From Lachnospiraceae bacterium (GTDB lineage: Bacteria > Bacillota > Clostridia > Lachnospirales > Lachnospiraceae), in contig JAGBKB010000064.1 in assembly GCA_017934175.1 (NCBI GenBank), forward strand, positions 1 to 64,000: a stretch of 64,000 nucleotides of DNA. The letters run 5' to 3'. A program made the translations under genes and the position numbers. The notes beneath the pieces were generated by a model. That model worked only from the letters and a program-made list of their open reading frames with translations. It ran no database searches and had not been told where the DNA came from. Of this stretch, positions 6,074-15,455 are shown in pieces. Within the stretch, counting starts at the first letter, position 1, and each line of letters begins with the position of its first letter.

Positions 6074-7411
6074 ATGACAAGTAAGAGATTAAAAATGTGT
6101 AAGAAGGCACTTGTGCTCTTTTTTGCATTTTTATTTAGCATAGAGAGTTTTGCTGCAATAGTTAGTGATAATGATGGCTCAGCATTTGTCACAAAAGCCG
6201 AATTTGAAGCATTAAAAGAAAACTTTAAAGAACAAATTGATAATTATAATACAAGTATAGATAGTAAGATAGATGGAGCAATATCGTCGTACCTTGCTGG
6301 TGTAAATTTAGCTAAAAAAAAGAAAATTGATAATTACTATAAATCGTTAGAATCAAAAGTGAAGTGGTCGTCAGCTGTTGGGTGGGCAAGGCAGGCAAAT
6401 TGGCCAATTGTAAAACAGGTTTTTAATTATAGGCATTTTGCGAGAACAACCGCATGGCTTAAAAAGTATACTGCGAGCAATCAAAATACTTATATGTATT
6501 ATGGTTCATCTGATAATAATGGTGTTTTTACAGTGATAGATGAAAGAGATATGGTGCCAACATATACTCTTGATTGTGATTACTTCTTTACAGCCTATAA
6601 AATTAATAGTGGCTGGACAATTCGGGAGAGAGACCCTTGGTGGGATGGAGCCTTCAATGGAAAATCTTTAAATAATCCAAATGGTTACTATGTTATGGGA
6701 TATACACCAAATGACATGAGTGAAACATCTGCTACCTCTTGGAGAGGTATTTGGGCTATAACTGCTTATAGCACATCTCCAATATATAATGCGAGTAACG
6801 ATTTTATTGTTCTGCCTTTCGGAACTGCAAATACTTATGTATATGATGTTGGTAGTGCAGTCTCAGCGCAAAGTATTACTTTGCAAAAACATACCTTGGG
6901 TTATAATGCTACTGGATGGCAAACTAGGTTTCAAGATATAAGAGGTGAATCTGCACAGTCTGTGCCAGCATCATCGATGGTATGGCCTAATACTAGTGGT
7001 GGAATTACATATCCAAATTGGAATACTACAAAGCTTCCTTGGCTTCATACTCAATATAAAATGAATGAACTTAAATTTAATGATATCATAGTGGCAACTG
7101 GTAAAGATTTGCCTATTAAATATGGTGTATGTATAACAAATATAGATTCAGATGGGACACTAAATACAAAAGTTAAAGCAACAGTAAATGGTACAGCTAT
7201 GTTTCATGCTGGTACTGAAACGACTACTTGGGGGACACCAACATCAAAAGTTGATGGGGTTAAGTATTTTGACTGTGTAGCAAATATAGAAAAAGAAATT
7301 GAGTTTGAAGTAGAAAAAGGTGATGATGTATGGTTTATATATTACCCATCTGCTACAAATGTCAATACTAAAATTGTTTTTGATGATTTGATATTAACAG
7401 AAGAAGGTTAG
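6074..7411 (+). CDS. secreted protein of unknown function, paralogue 1
   Basis: The start is taken as ATG 6074; TTG 6071 and ATG 6095 are alternatives and none has a strong ribosome site. The N-terminus is a signal peptide with a hydrophobic core (ALVLFFAFLFSIESFA), probably cut before AIVSDN. The mature protein begins with a conserved block (AIVSDNDGSAFVTKAEFEAL), then a heptad-like coiled segment (KEQIDNYNTSIDSKIDGAI). A large domain follows, rich in Trp, Tyr, Ser, Thr and Asn, with no recognised enzyme motif. The ending VWFIYYPSATN is shared with the next gene. It is likely a surface or extracellular protein. I recall the AIVSDNDGSAF start from uncharacterised clostridial secreted proteins. 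Confidence 0.7.
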   Translation: MTSKRLKMCKKALVLFFAFLFSIESFAAIVSDNDGSAFVTKAEFEALKENFKEQIDNYNTSIDSKIDGAISSYLAGVNLAKKKKIDNYYKSLESKVKWSSAVGWARQANWPIVKQVFNYRHFARTTAWLKKYTASNQNTYMYYGSSDNNGVFTVIDERDMVPTYTLDCDYFFTAYKINSGWTIRERDPWWDGAFNGKSLNNPNGYYVMGYTPNDMSETSATSWRGIWAITAYSTSPIYNASNDFIVLPFGTANTYVYDVGSAVSAQSITLQKHTLGYNATGWQTRFQDIRGESAQSVPASSMVWPNTSGGITYPNWNTTKLPWLHTQYKMNELKFNDIIVATGKDLPIKYGVCITNIDSDGTLNTKVKATVNGTAMFHAGTETTTWGTPTSKVDGVKYFDCVANIEKEIEFEVEKGDDVWFIYYPSATNVNTKIVFDDLILTEEG

Positions 7412-7434
7412 TGTTTAATTAAAATGGAGATACT

Positions 7435-8808
7435 ATGGGAAAGATAATAAAAAAGTTTTTAAATAAAGAATATGTAAAAAGAAAAAAGTTACTTACTTTT
7501 TCTGTATTAATATTTTATATTTTAATATTGTTATTAAATATTAGTTCTTTTGCAGCTATTGTGTCGGATAATGATGGTTCTGCATTTATTACAAAAGCAG
7601 AATTTGACTCATTAAAAAATGATTTTCAATCTCAAATTGATAATTACAATAATTCTATAGATAATAAAATAGATGCTGCTATATCATCTTATCTTGCTGG
7701 AATAAGTATTGCAAAAAAGAGAGTTTTAGTTAATAAATATTTGCCACTTAAAGATAAAATCAAATGGAATTCTGGAACTAATTGGACAAGGCAAGGTTCT
7801 AAACCAAAAGTTAAAGAACAATATAATTTTAGACATTTCTCAACTACAACTGCTTGGTGTAAAGTTTATAATTCAAGTAATCAATATACTGATATGTTCT
7901 ATGGAACATCTGATAGTAGTGGTGTATTTACAGTTGAAGATGATAGAGATATGGTTCCAAGATTTGAAACAAATGTTGATTATTTTTTTGGATATTGGAG
8001 AATACCTTCAGGTCAAAATATTTGGGCTAGATACCCAGGGCTTAACTTAGTTTATGATAGTTCAATGTGTTTAAATTCACCTCATGGATATTATCCACAA
8101 GGATATAGTGCTGCCGATACTGATACTGGAAGTGGTAACTCTTGGAGAGGAATATTTTCACAAGCGTCTTATTCTACTTCACCAATTTATTATACAGATT
8201 ATCTTGTAGCACCTTTTTCAACAGCAAGAACTTATGTATATGATTATGGAGACCAAGTATCTAATGTTGGGGTGACATACTCTAGTAAACAAACAAGCTA
8301 TAGAGATTCTGGTTGGAGCTCTAATTGGGAAGATTTACGAAGTAATACATCTGCTCAGACAGTGGCACCTTCTTCAATGTCTTTTAATGATTCAAATGGT
8401 GTAACAATGGTTGATTTTAATAATGCAACTATACCTTGGATTCATAGAACTTATGTCATGAGAAATCTTAAATATAAAGATATAATAACAGCAACAGGTA
8501 AAAATCTTCCTATACAGTATGGTGTTTGTATAGCAACAGTAGATAAAGATGGAAAAATAGAAGTAGAAGTAACAGCAGAAAAAAATGGAACAGCTATGTT
8601 CCATAATGGTAATCCAATAAATAATTGGGGAACGCCATCATCTCATCCAACAGATGTACATTGTTTTAATTGTGTAGCAAATACAAGTTCTAAAGCAAGT
8701 TTTGATGTGAAGACTGGTGAAGATATATGGTTTATATATTATCCAACTGACAGTACAGTTGTGTCAAAAGTTAATTTTGGTGATTTGACATTAGAAGAAA
8801 AGCAATAG
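7435..8808 (+). CDS. secreted protein of unknown function, paralogue 2
   Basis: This 457-residue paralogue of the gene just upstream starts at ATG 7435 after GGAG (about 7425-7428). It has a longer signal region: a basic start (MGKIIKKFLNKEYVKRKK), a hydrophobic core, then SSFA before AIVSDN. The conserved start, the coiled segment (QSQIDNYNNSIDNKIDAAI), the RDMVP motif, the SWRGI motif and the ending DIWFIYYP all align with paralogue 1. The sequences in between have diverged. The tandem pair suggests duplication with functional divergence. It ends 9 bases from the convergent lipoprotein gene with no clear terminator between them. The function is unknown. Confidence 0.7.
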   Translation: MGKIIKKFLNKEYVKRKKLLTFSVLIFYILILLLNISSFAAIVSDNDGSAFITKAEFDSLKNDFQSQIDNYNNSIDNKIDAAISSYLAGISIAKKRVLVNKYLPLKDKIKWNSGTNWTRQGSKPKVKEQYNFRHFSTTTAWCKVYNSSNQYTDMFYGTSDSSGVFTVEDDRDMVPRFETNVDYFFGYWRIPSGQNIWARYPGLNLVYDSSMCLNSPHGYYPQGYSAADTDTGSGNSWRGIFSQASYSTSPIYYTDYLVAPFSTARTYVYDYGDQVSNVGVTYSSKQTSYRDSGWSSNWEDLRSNTSAQTVAPSSMSFNDSNGVTMVDFNNATIPWIHRTYVMRNLKYKDIITATGKNLPIQYGVCIATVDKDGKIEVEVTAEKNGTAMFHNGNPINNWGTPSSHPTDVHCFNCVANTSSKASFDVKTGEDIWFIYYPTDSTVVSKVNFGDLTLEEKQ

Positions 8809-8817
8809 ATTTATAAC

Positions 8818-9729
8818 TTAAATTGCAAAATCAAATGTATATGTCTCCCCTACAACAAAAGGGCTATCTTTACTTTCTACAATTTCAAATGTTGCCTTAT
8901 TCCAACCATCAATCTGTATGATGCCTTTTACATTTTCATCATATGATGTGTAAGTTAGACTTCCATCATCATTACTTATAAATGTTCCTTCAGTTTTGCC
9001 TAATCTATGAATTGAGATTATTGCTTCATCATCATTTTCTATATTTTTACGAGTTATAAGTGAACTATATACATTACTTGTTCCTTGATTATCAACATAT
9101 GTACAATATACATGTCTTTTTGGCATTGTGAAGTTTTCATTTTTTATTTTTGCTAATTCATTTGCCAATATGTAGCATCTATTGGATGTAATTTCAGATA
9201 GTAAATTATTTTTAAGTAGTGTATATATGCTTCCGCTATCTTCCTCGCTACCAATGTTTTCAAGTATTATTTCTTCCTTCATAGCAATCCAGTTTCTTTG
9301 TGCAGTGAGTAAATTTTTCTTTGTTTCTTCATCGGCATTTTTACTTATTCTATCCCACAAATTATTCAATTCTTTATCCCACACAGTATAACTCCAAGAT
9401 GATGAATAATTTATTTCACTTTGATTATTTGCATTTGAACTTGCATTTTCATAGGTATCTGCAATTCTTTTAATTTGCGTCATTTCATCTTGCAAGGAAG
9501 ATGAGGTTAATATAGCATTATCTACTTCGGATGCAATTTCTGTATCATAACTATTGAAATAATCATATTCTTTTATGCTATTATCGACAGTGGTTTCTAT
9601 AATTTGTGAAGAAGATTCAGTTACAGCAGATGTACTGGTTTCATTTGAGACTGTTTGCTCAGTATTCAAGTGATAGCAAGAAGAGAGTAGCAAAGAAACT
9701 ATAAAGAATAACCAAAAACTTTTTTTCAT
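8818..9729 (-). CDS. lipoprotein with LprI/DUF1311-like domain
   Basis: This 303-residue protein has a lipoprotein signal peptide with lipobox LLLSSC (Cys18), so it should be anchored on the outer face of the membrane. A Ser/Thr-rich linker follows. Residues about 110-190 (VWDKELNNLWDRI, AQRNWIAMKE, then SNRCYILANEL) match the pattern of the LprI/DUF1311 family, some members of which inhibit lysozyme. The C-terminal part is a predicted beta domain (GTFISNDDGSLTYTSYD). The gene follows glnS by 14 bases and has an AGGAG site, so it is probably cotranscribed with glnS. A lysozyme-resistance role is inference only. Confidence 0.65.
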   Translation of the reverse strand: MKKSFWLFFIVSLLLSSCYHLNTEQTVSNETSTSAVTESSSQIIETTVDNSIKEYDYFNSYDTEIASEVDNAILTSSSLQDEMTQIKRIADTYENASSNANNQSEINYSSSWSYTVWDKELNNLWDRISKNADEETKKNLLTAQRNWIAMKEEIILENIGSEEDSGSIYTLLKNNLLSEITSNRCYILANELAKIKNENFTMPKRHVYCTYVDNQGTSNVYSSLITRKNIENDDEAIISIHRLGKTEGTFISNDDGSLTYTSYDENVKGIIQIDGWNKATFEIVESKDSPFVVGETYTFDFAI

Positions 9730-9743
9730 AATTATAAACTCCT

Positions 9744-11420
9744 TTATTTTGGCAATTTAAAACTTGACTTCATACTGACAATTCTATTGAACACTGGTTT
9801 ATCATCTTTAGAATCTTTAGGGTCAACAGAGAAGTATCCAGCACGAACAAATTGAAATCTATCATAAGGTTTAGCATTATTAAGTTCTTCCTCAACATAA
9901 CCTTCTTTTGTGATTAATGAATTAGGATTTAAGTTGAGTGTGCCATCATCATTTAATTTACCTTTTTCTTCATCTATAAGATTTTCATATAATCTTATAG
10001 TTACTTTTTTGGCAGTTGTAGCCTCTACATAGTGAATAGTGCCTTTTACCTTTCTATCTATAATTCTTCCATCTTGTTTAGTTTCTTTATCGTATGTAGC
10101 ATATACAGTAGTGACATTGCCATCGGCATCAGTTTCATATCTTGTTGCTTTTACAAAATAAGCGCCCATAAGGCGAACTTCATTACCTACAAATAAACGA
10201 TAATATTTATTTGGAGGGTTTATCATAAAGTCATCTCTCTCTATATAAAGTTTACGACCAAATTTTATTTTACGACTTCCAAGAGTTTCGTTTTCAGTAT
10301 TGTATGGAAGAGTCATTTCTTCAATTTGACCTTCTGGATAGTTTTCTATAATTAGTGTGATAGGGTCAAGAATGGCAAACATTCTTTTACATTTAAGTTT
10401 TAAATCTTCTCTCACACAGTATTCAAGCATTTCATATTCGCAAGAACTTTGAGATTTAGATATTCCTGCGAGTTCAACAAACATTTTTATTGCTTCTTTT
10501 GTGTAGCCACGGCGCCTGAGTGCTGCGATAGTTACAAGTCGTGGGTCATCCCAACCATCAACTATTTTATCTTCAACTAATTTTCTTATATATCTTTTGC
10601 CAGTTACTACATTTGTAAGGTAAAGTTTAGCAAACTCAATTTGTCGTGGTGGATTTTTGAAATCGCAGTTGTTGACTACCCATTCATAAAGTGGGCGATG
10701 GTCTTCAAACTCAAGAGTACAACAAGAGTGAGTTATACCTTCAATGGCATCTTCAAGAGGATGCGCAAAATCATACATAGGGTATATACACCATTTATCA
10801 CCGGTGTTGTGATGATAGCCTCTTGCTATACGATAAATGATAGGGTCTCTCATATTTATATTTGTAGAAGCCATATCAATCTTTGCGCGAAGAACTTTTT
10901 CTCCATCCTTATATTTACCTTCTTTCATCTCGGTAAAAAGTTTTAAGTTTTCTTCAACGCTACGATTTCTATATGGACTCTCTTTCCCTTTAGTATTATA
11001 ATCACCACGATATTCTTTTATCTCATCTGCAGTTAAGTCACATACAAATGCAAGCCCTTTCTTTATCAGTAGAACTGCACATTCATACATCTTATCAAAA
11101 TAATTTGATGCATACTTAACTTCATCAAATTTAGCACCAAGCCATTTTACATCTTCAATTATAGAATCTACATATTCTTCATTTTCTTTTGATGGGTTAG
11201 TGTCATCAAAACGAAAATTGAATCTGCCGTGATATTTCATGGCAAGACCATAATTAAAAAGTATACTTTTAGCATGACCTATATGTAGATATCCATTTGG
11301 CTCGGGTGGAAATCTTGTCACTACTTCGCTATATCTACCACTTGCTAAATCTTTGTCTACTTCAATCTCAATAAAGTTCTTTACTTGAGTTGCCTCATTA
11401 TTTTCAATATTATTACCCAT
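9744..11420 (-). CDS. glnS: glutaminyl-tRNA synthetase
   Basis: This 558-residue class I synthetase charges tRNA(Gln) with glutamine. The HIGH-type motif is in PPEPNGYLHIGHAKS (about residues 40-54). Further family signatures are FRFDDTNPSKE, DFAHPLEDAIEGITHS and WDDPRL. The second signature loop reads NVVTGKRYIRKL where E. coli has a KMSKS-like MSKRKL, so the Ser-Lys pair is replaced. Two anticodon-binding beta-barrels make up the C-terminal 200 residues. Its presence suggests that glutaminylation here need not depend on the GatCAB amidotransferase. It heads a two-gene minus-strand unit with the LprI-like lipoprotein. Confidence 0.95.
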   Translation of the reverse strand: MGNNIENNEATQVKNFIEIEVDKDLASGRYSEVVTRFPPEPNGYLHIGHAKSILFNYGLAMKYHGRFNFRFDDTNPSKENEEYVDSIIEDVKWLGAKFDEVKYASNYFDKMYECAVLLIKKGLAFVCDLTADEIKEYRGDYNTKGKESPYRNRSVEENLKLFTEMKEGKYKDGEKVLRAKIDMASTNINMRDPIIYRIARGYHHNTGDKWCIYPMYDFAHPLEDAIEGITHSCCTLEFEDHRPLYEWVVNNCDFKNPPRQIEFAKLYLTNVVTGKRYIRKLVEDKIVDGWDDPRLVTIAALRRRGYTKEAIKMFVELAGISKSQSSCEYEMLEYCVREDLKLKCKRMFAILDPITLIIENYPEGQIEEMTLPYNTENETLGSRKIKFGRKLYIERDDFMINPPNKYYRLFVGNEVRLMGAYFVKATRYETDADGNVTTVYATYDKETKQDGRIIDRKVKGTIHYVEATTAKKVTIRLYENLIDEEKGKLNDDGTLNLNPNSLITKEGYVEEELNNAKPYDRFQFVRAGYFSVDPKDSKDDKPVFNRIVSMKSSFKLPK

Positions 11421-11464
11421 GTATAATAATATAGCATATTTTAATAAATTTATAAAGGGCTTAC

Positions 11465-11493
11465 TTGTAAAATTATTGCAATTTTGATATAAT
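11465..11493 (+). promoter_or_regulatory. promoter of the zinc-ribbon protein gene
   Basis: TTGTAA (11465-11470), 17 bases, TATAAT (11488-11493). It points to the gene at 11556, leaving a leader of about 55 bases with a GGAGG site at 11543-11547. Confidence 0.65.
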
Positions 11494-11555
11494 ATTGAAG
11501 GATAAATTAGTATACTATATATGAATTATAAAAATGGACTTATGGAGGTAAAGAA

Positions 11556-12368
11556 ATGGCTAAAAATACTGAAAGAGTGTGCATACATTGTGGAGAAGTA
11601 GTAAAGGAAAATGTAGACATTTGCCCATATTGTGGCTTGTCTGTAGAGAATACAGCACAAACTGGGAATACAGATTTTTCCAAAGAAATAAAAAAGGTAA
11701 ATGAAAATAATATAGCAAAGAAATCTACTAAAAAAAGTAGTGATGGCGGACAAATAAAAATTATTGCTATGGGGCTTTCTATTTTAATATTAGTAGCAAT
11801 TGTTATTGCTATAATTCTTTCAGGAAGAACTTCTGCACCTGTTGATAAAAAAATTAATGGTACTGTCACGACTAAAGAAGAACTTAATAAAAAGTTTGAT
11901 GTGGACATAAAAGAACCAGTAGAGGCTAAAGATGTAAATTATTTGGTAGAGAATGAAAATATTGCAAAACAAACATATAAGAAAACAGTGTCAGGTGGCA
12001 ATGTTATGGACTTTGTGTTAAGAGTAAGTTCATCTACTGAAGATATTGAGAACTCAATAGGACTTACTGATTCTAAAGGACAAGATGTTGAGTTTGCTTA
12101 TACACCAATTATGATGACTGTTATATGTGAAGATGGTTCAGAAATACAAGTTGAATCAAAAGTTGCACTGGAAACTAATGAAGCAAATGATGAAAACCAA
12201 GAAGCAAGGATGAAGTATATGAGGGCTTTGTGGATGGACAATGATAAATATTATTCTATGGTTACAGATAATTTAGTGACAAGAGAAGATTTCTTGCAAG
12301 AAGTTAATAGAGTAATAATAGCAAATCACGAAGCGTTTGAAGATAGTGAGGAAGAAACAACCAATTAG
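11556..12368 (+). CDS. zinc-ribbon, single-pass membrane protein
   Basis: The 270-residue protein starts 8 bases after GGAGG. It opens with a zinc ribbon made of two CxxC pairs (CIHCGE and CPYCGL, residues about 9-30). A polar linker and one membrane segment follow (about residues 68-88, IIAMGLSILILVAIVIAIIL). The remaining 180 residues are extracytoplasmic if the ribbon is inside. This outer domain carries no known catalytic motif and is rich in Glu, Asn and Asp. Proteins with a cytosolic double-Cys ribbon plus one membrane helix are common in Clostridia and mostly uncharacterised. It is a single-gene unit followed by a strong hairpin, then rel. Confidence 0.7.
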   Translation: MAKNTERVCIHCGEVVKENVDICPYCGLSVENTAQTGNTDFSKEIKKVNENNIAKKSTKKSSDGGQIKIIAMGLSILILVAIVIAIILSGRTSAPVDKKINGTVTTKEELNKKFDVDIKEPVEAKDVNYLVENENIAKQTYKKTVSGGNVMDFVLRVSSSTEDIENSIGLTDSKGQDVEFAYTPIMMTVICEDGSEIQVESKVALETNEANDENQEARMKYMRALWMDNDKYYSMVTDNLVTREDFLQEVNRVIIANHEAFEDSEEETTN

Positions 12369-12443
12369 TTATTTTAACTTTTAAATATTATAAAAAAGAG
12401 CAAAACAATAATTAAAAATGCGGATAACTTCCGTATATATGTA

Positions 12444-12468
12444 TAAGGGCGGATATCATCCGCCCTTA
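12444..12468. terminator. strong hairpin between the zinc-ribbon gene and rel
   Basis: An 11-bp perfect stem, TAAGGGCGGAT (12444-12454) with ATCCGCCCTTA (12458-12468), and a 3-base loop. No T-run follows on either strand, so it may be a weak terminator, a processing site, or part of the rel leader. Confidence 0.45.
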
Positions 12469-12511
12469 CATATTAAAAAATGATTTTAGGGAACCTTTTA
12501 CATTTTAATTT

Positions 12512-14761
12512 ATGGTAAATACTGTAACAAAAAATGAATTAATTGAATTACCTGTTGGTCTTACTACTAAAGAAGAGGCTTATCAAAGGTTAAAAGAAGG
12601 TATATCAAAGTATCTAAATGAAGAAGATGTACAATTAGTTGAAAAAGCATATTTGATAGCATCAAAGCACCATGAAGGTCAAAAGAGAAAGTCAGGAGAA
12701 GATTATATCATTCACCCACTTTGTGTTGCCATGATACTTGCAAACTTAAGAATGGATGGTGAAACAATTGCAGCAGGCATACTTCATGATATAGTTGAAG
12801 ACACAGATTATACTTTAGAAGATTTAAAAAAAGATTTTTCTGAAAATATAGCACTGTTAGTTGAAGGGGTAACTAAACTTACTGAACTCAATCTTGTAAA
12901 CGACAAAGTTGAGAAACAGGCTGAAAATCTTAGGCATATGTTTATTGCTATGTCAAAAGATATAAGAGTAATAATTATAAAGTTAGCAGACAGACTTCAC
13001 AATTTAAAAACACTGGAATATCAGACAAGTGAAAAGCAAGAAGAAAAGTCAAGAGAAACAATAGAAATTTATTCTCCTATAGCGGGAAGACTTGGTATAA
13101 GTAAGTTAAAGAGTGAGATGGATGATTTATCTCTTATGTATCTTAAACCTAAAGAATTTGTTGAGATACAAAAAGGGATAAAAGTTAGAACTGAAGCAAG
13201 AGAAAAGTTTATAGAAGAAATAATATCAAGTGTAAAAGAGAAGTTAGATGCTGCCAACATTAAAGCGGAAATAAAAGGAAGAGTAAAGAACTTATTTAGC
13301 ATATATAAAAAACTTCGAAGCAGGGTATCTTCACTTGATGAGATATATGATTTATTTGCTATAAGAGTGTTTGTGGATAGTATAAAAGATTGTTATGCGA
13401 CACTTGGAGTTATTCACGAATATTACACTCCTATACCAGGAAGATTTAAAGATTATATTGCTATGCCAAAGCCAAATGGTTACCAATCACTTCATACTAC
13501 AGTCATAGGGAAAGAAGGGATACCATTTGAAATACAAATAAGAACTTATGAGATGGACCATGTGGCAGAGTATGGTGTAGCGGCACACTGGGCTTATAAG
13601 GAGCAAGGCAATAGTAAAGGTGTAAAAAATGTAGAAGATTTAAATGAAGCAAACTGGTTCAAAGAAATATTAAATGCCAATAATGAATCAGAAAACTCAA
13701 AAGAGTTTTTAAACTTTGTAAAGACAGATTTAGACATTTTTACTCAAAAAATATATTGCTTTACTCCACAAGGTGATGTTATATCTCTACCTAAAGATTC
13801 TACACCAATAGATTTTGCTTATATGATTCACTCTGCAGTGGGCAATAAGATGGTTGGAGCAAAAGTAAATGGAGCACTTGTCCCTATTGACTATAAAATA
13901 AAAAATGGCGACCAAGTATCTATCATAACATCAGGTAATTCCAATGGACCATCAAGAGACTGGCTAAATATATGTAAAAGTGCACAGGCAAAAAGTAAGA
14001 TTCAACATTGGTTTAAACAAGAGAGAAAAGAAGAAAATATTGTACTTGGCAGAGAATTAGTAGAAAAATATGCTAAAGCACATAGATTAGATTTAGGAGT
14101 GCTGTTAAAGGAAGAATATTTAAAACCTTGTTATAAAAAATACACATCTGAAAATCTTGATGACATTTATGCTATGATAGGCCATGGTGGTATAAAAGAG
14201 AGTCAGTTTTTATCAAGAGTAGTTGAAGAATACAATAAGAAACATGAAGAAAATATAACGGATGAGCAAGTTGTAGAAAATCTTGACCAAAATAAAAAGA
14301 AAAAAGTTGAAAACAGCGGTGGCATAACTGTTAGCGGTGCAAGTGGTTTAAGTATTCATTATGCAAAATGTTGTAGCCCTGTCCCTGGAGATGAAATTAT
14401 AGGATATGTGACAAGAGGAAGAGGAATTACTATTCATAGAACTGATTGTCAAAATATAATGAACATACCAGATGTTGAAAAAAATAGATTGATAGAAATT
14501 TCTTGGGATACAAATAATGCAAATCAAAACTATTTAGTAAATATCAACATCTATGTAAAAAATAGAAAAGGACTTATAGTAGACATATCTAAATTATTGA
14601 CAGAAAATAATATTGATATTGATAATCTTGAAACAAGAAAATCTAAAGATGAAACAGCGACAATAATGGTAAGTTTTGAAATCAACGATAAAAGTGAATT
14701 GCGAACAATAGTAAATAAGATTAAGACAATAGAAGGTGTGCTTGATGTTATAAGAAATTAG
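12512..14761 (+). CDS. rel: bifunctional (p)ppGpp synthetase/hydrolase (RelA/SpoT family)
   Basis: This 749-residue stringent-response enzyme makes and degrades ppGpp. The HD hydrolase domain (about residues 45-200) shows HHEGQKRKSGEDYIIHP and GILHDIVEDTD, so hydrolysis is probably active. The synthetase domain (about 240-350) contains KNLFSIYKKLRS, YTPIPGRFKDYIAMPKPNG and YQSLHTTV. A TGS domain (about 405-465) starts at IYCFTPQGDVISLPKDSTP. The zinc-finger region reads YAKCCSPVPGDEIIGY, and the ACT domain ends the protein (about 675-749). Full length for the family. No good ribosome site precedes ATG 12512, which may mean low or controlled translation. It appears to head the cmk-ispH-rpsA run. 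Confidence 0.95.
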   Translation: MVNTVTKNELIELPVGLTTKEEAYQRLKEGISKYLNEEDVQLVEKAYLIASKHHEGQKRKSGEDYIIHPLCVAMILANLRMDGETIAAGILHDIVEDTDYTLEDLKKDFSENIALLVEGVTKLTELNLVNDKVEKQAENLRHMFIAMSKDIRVIIIKLADRLHNLKTLEYQTSEKQEEKSRETIEIYSPIAGRLGISKLKSEMDDLSLMYLKPKEFVEIQKGIKVRTEAREKFIEEIISSVKEKLDAANIKAEIKGRVKNLFSIYKKLRSRVSSLDEIYDLFAIRVFVDSIKDCYATLGVIHEYYTPIPGRFKDYIAMPKPNGYQSLHTTVIGKEGIPFEIQIRTYEMDHVAEYGVAAHWAYKEQGNSKGVKNVEDLNEANWFKEILNANNESENSKEFLNFVKTDLDIFTQKIYCFTPQGDVISLPKDSTPIDFAYMIHSAVGNKMVGAKVNGALVPIDYKIKNGDQVSIITSGNSNGPSRDWLNICKSAQAKSKIQHWFKQERKEENIVLGRELVEKYAKAHRLDLGVLLKEEYLKPCYKKYTSENLDDIYAMIGHGGIKESQFLSRVVEEYNKKHEENITDEQVVENLDQNKKKKVENSGGITVSGASGLSIHYAKCCSPVPGDEIIGYVTRGRGITIHRTDCQNIMNIPDVEKNRLIEISWDTNNANQNYLVNINIYVKNRKGLIVDISKLLTENNIDIDNLETRKSKDETATIMVSFEINDKSELRTIVNKIKTIEGVLDVIRN

Positions 14762-14795
14762 TTAATTGTTATAAAAGTGTGGGGGGATAAATATT

Positions 14796-15455
14796 ATGAG
14801 TTACAAAATTGCTATAGATGGTCCATCAAGTGCGGGAAAATCAACAGTTGCAAAAATGTTGGCAAAAGAACTTGGATATATATATATAGACACAGGTGCT
14901 ATGTATAGGGCTATAGCATACTATTTAATTGAGAACAATATAGATTATAATGATGAGAATAAAATAAATCTTGTGCTTGATAATATTGATGTATCTCTTG
15001 ATTATGACAAAGATAATAATTTACATGTATTTCTAAATGGAAAAGATATATCTGATAAAATTAGAACACAGGCAGTTGGAGAAGCAGCATCTGTAAGTAG
15101 TCAGTTTATAAAAGTTAGAGAGAAACTTGTATCTTTACAAAGAAAACTTGCTGAAGAAAAATCTTGTTGTATGGATGGTAGAGATATAGCATCAAATGTT
15201 CTTCCAAATGCAAATCTTAAAATATATTTGACAGCAACAGCAGATTGTAGGTCTTATAGAAGATACCTTGAAGAAAAAGCAAAAGGAATTGATACAACTT
15301 TAGATAAAGTAAAAAAAGAAATAGAGGAGAGAGACTATAGAGATACTCATAGAGAACATAATCCGCTTGTAAAAGTAGAAGATGCTGTTATCATAGATTC
15401 TACAGACAAAACTCCTGATGAAGTTATAGATTACATATTGAGTAGGTTTTTTTAA
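14796..15455 (+). CDS. cmk: cytidylate kinase
   Basis: The 219-residue enzyme phosphorylates CMP and dCMP with ATP. The P-loop is GPSSAGKST (residues 8-16), followed by YIDTGAMYRAIAYY. Further signatures are CCMDGRDIASNV, KIYLTATADCRSYRRY and the C-terminal VIIDSTDKTPDEV. Full length for the family. It is preceded by a strong GGGGGG site at about 14782-14787, and its stop overlaps the ispH start by 1 base. The cmk-ispH-rpsA order is typical of Clostridia. Confidence 0.95.
   Translation: MSYKIAIDGPSSAGKSTVAKMLAKELGYIYIDTGAMYRAIAYYLIENNIDYNDENKINLVLDNIDVSLDYDKDNNLHVFLNGKDISDKIRTQAVGEAASVSSQFIKVREKLVSLQRKLAEEKSCCMDGRDIASNVLPNANLKIYLTATADCRSYRRYLEEKAKGIDTTLDKVKKEIEERDYRDTHREHNPLVKVEDAVIIDSTDKTPDEVIDYILSRFF

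Noticed and set aside
6074-8808. Phase variation by recombination between the two secreted-protein genes
   Set aside because: DNA identity is only moderate even in the conserved block, and no inverted or near-identical repeats flank them.
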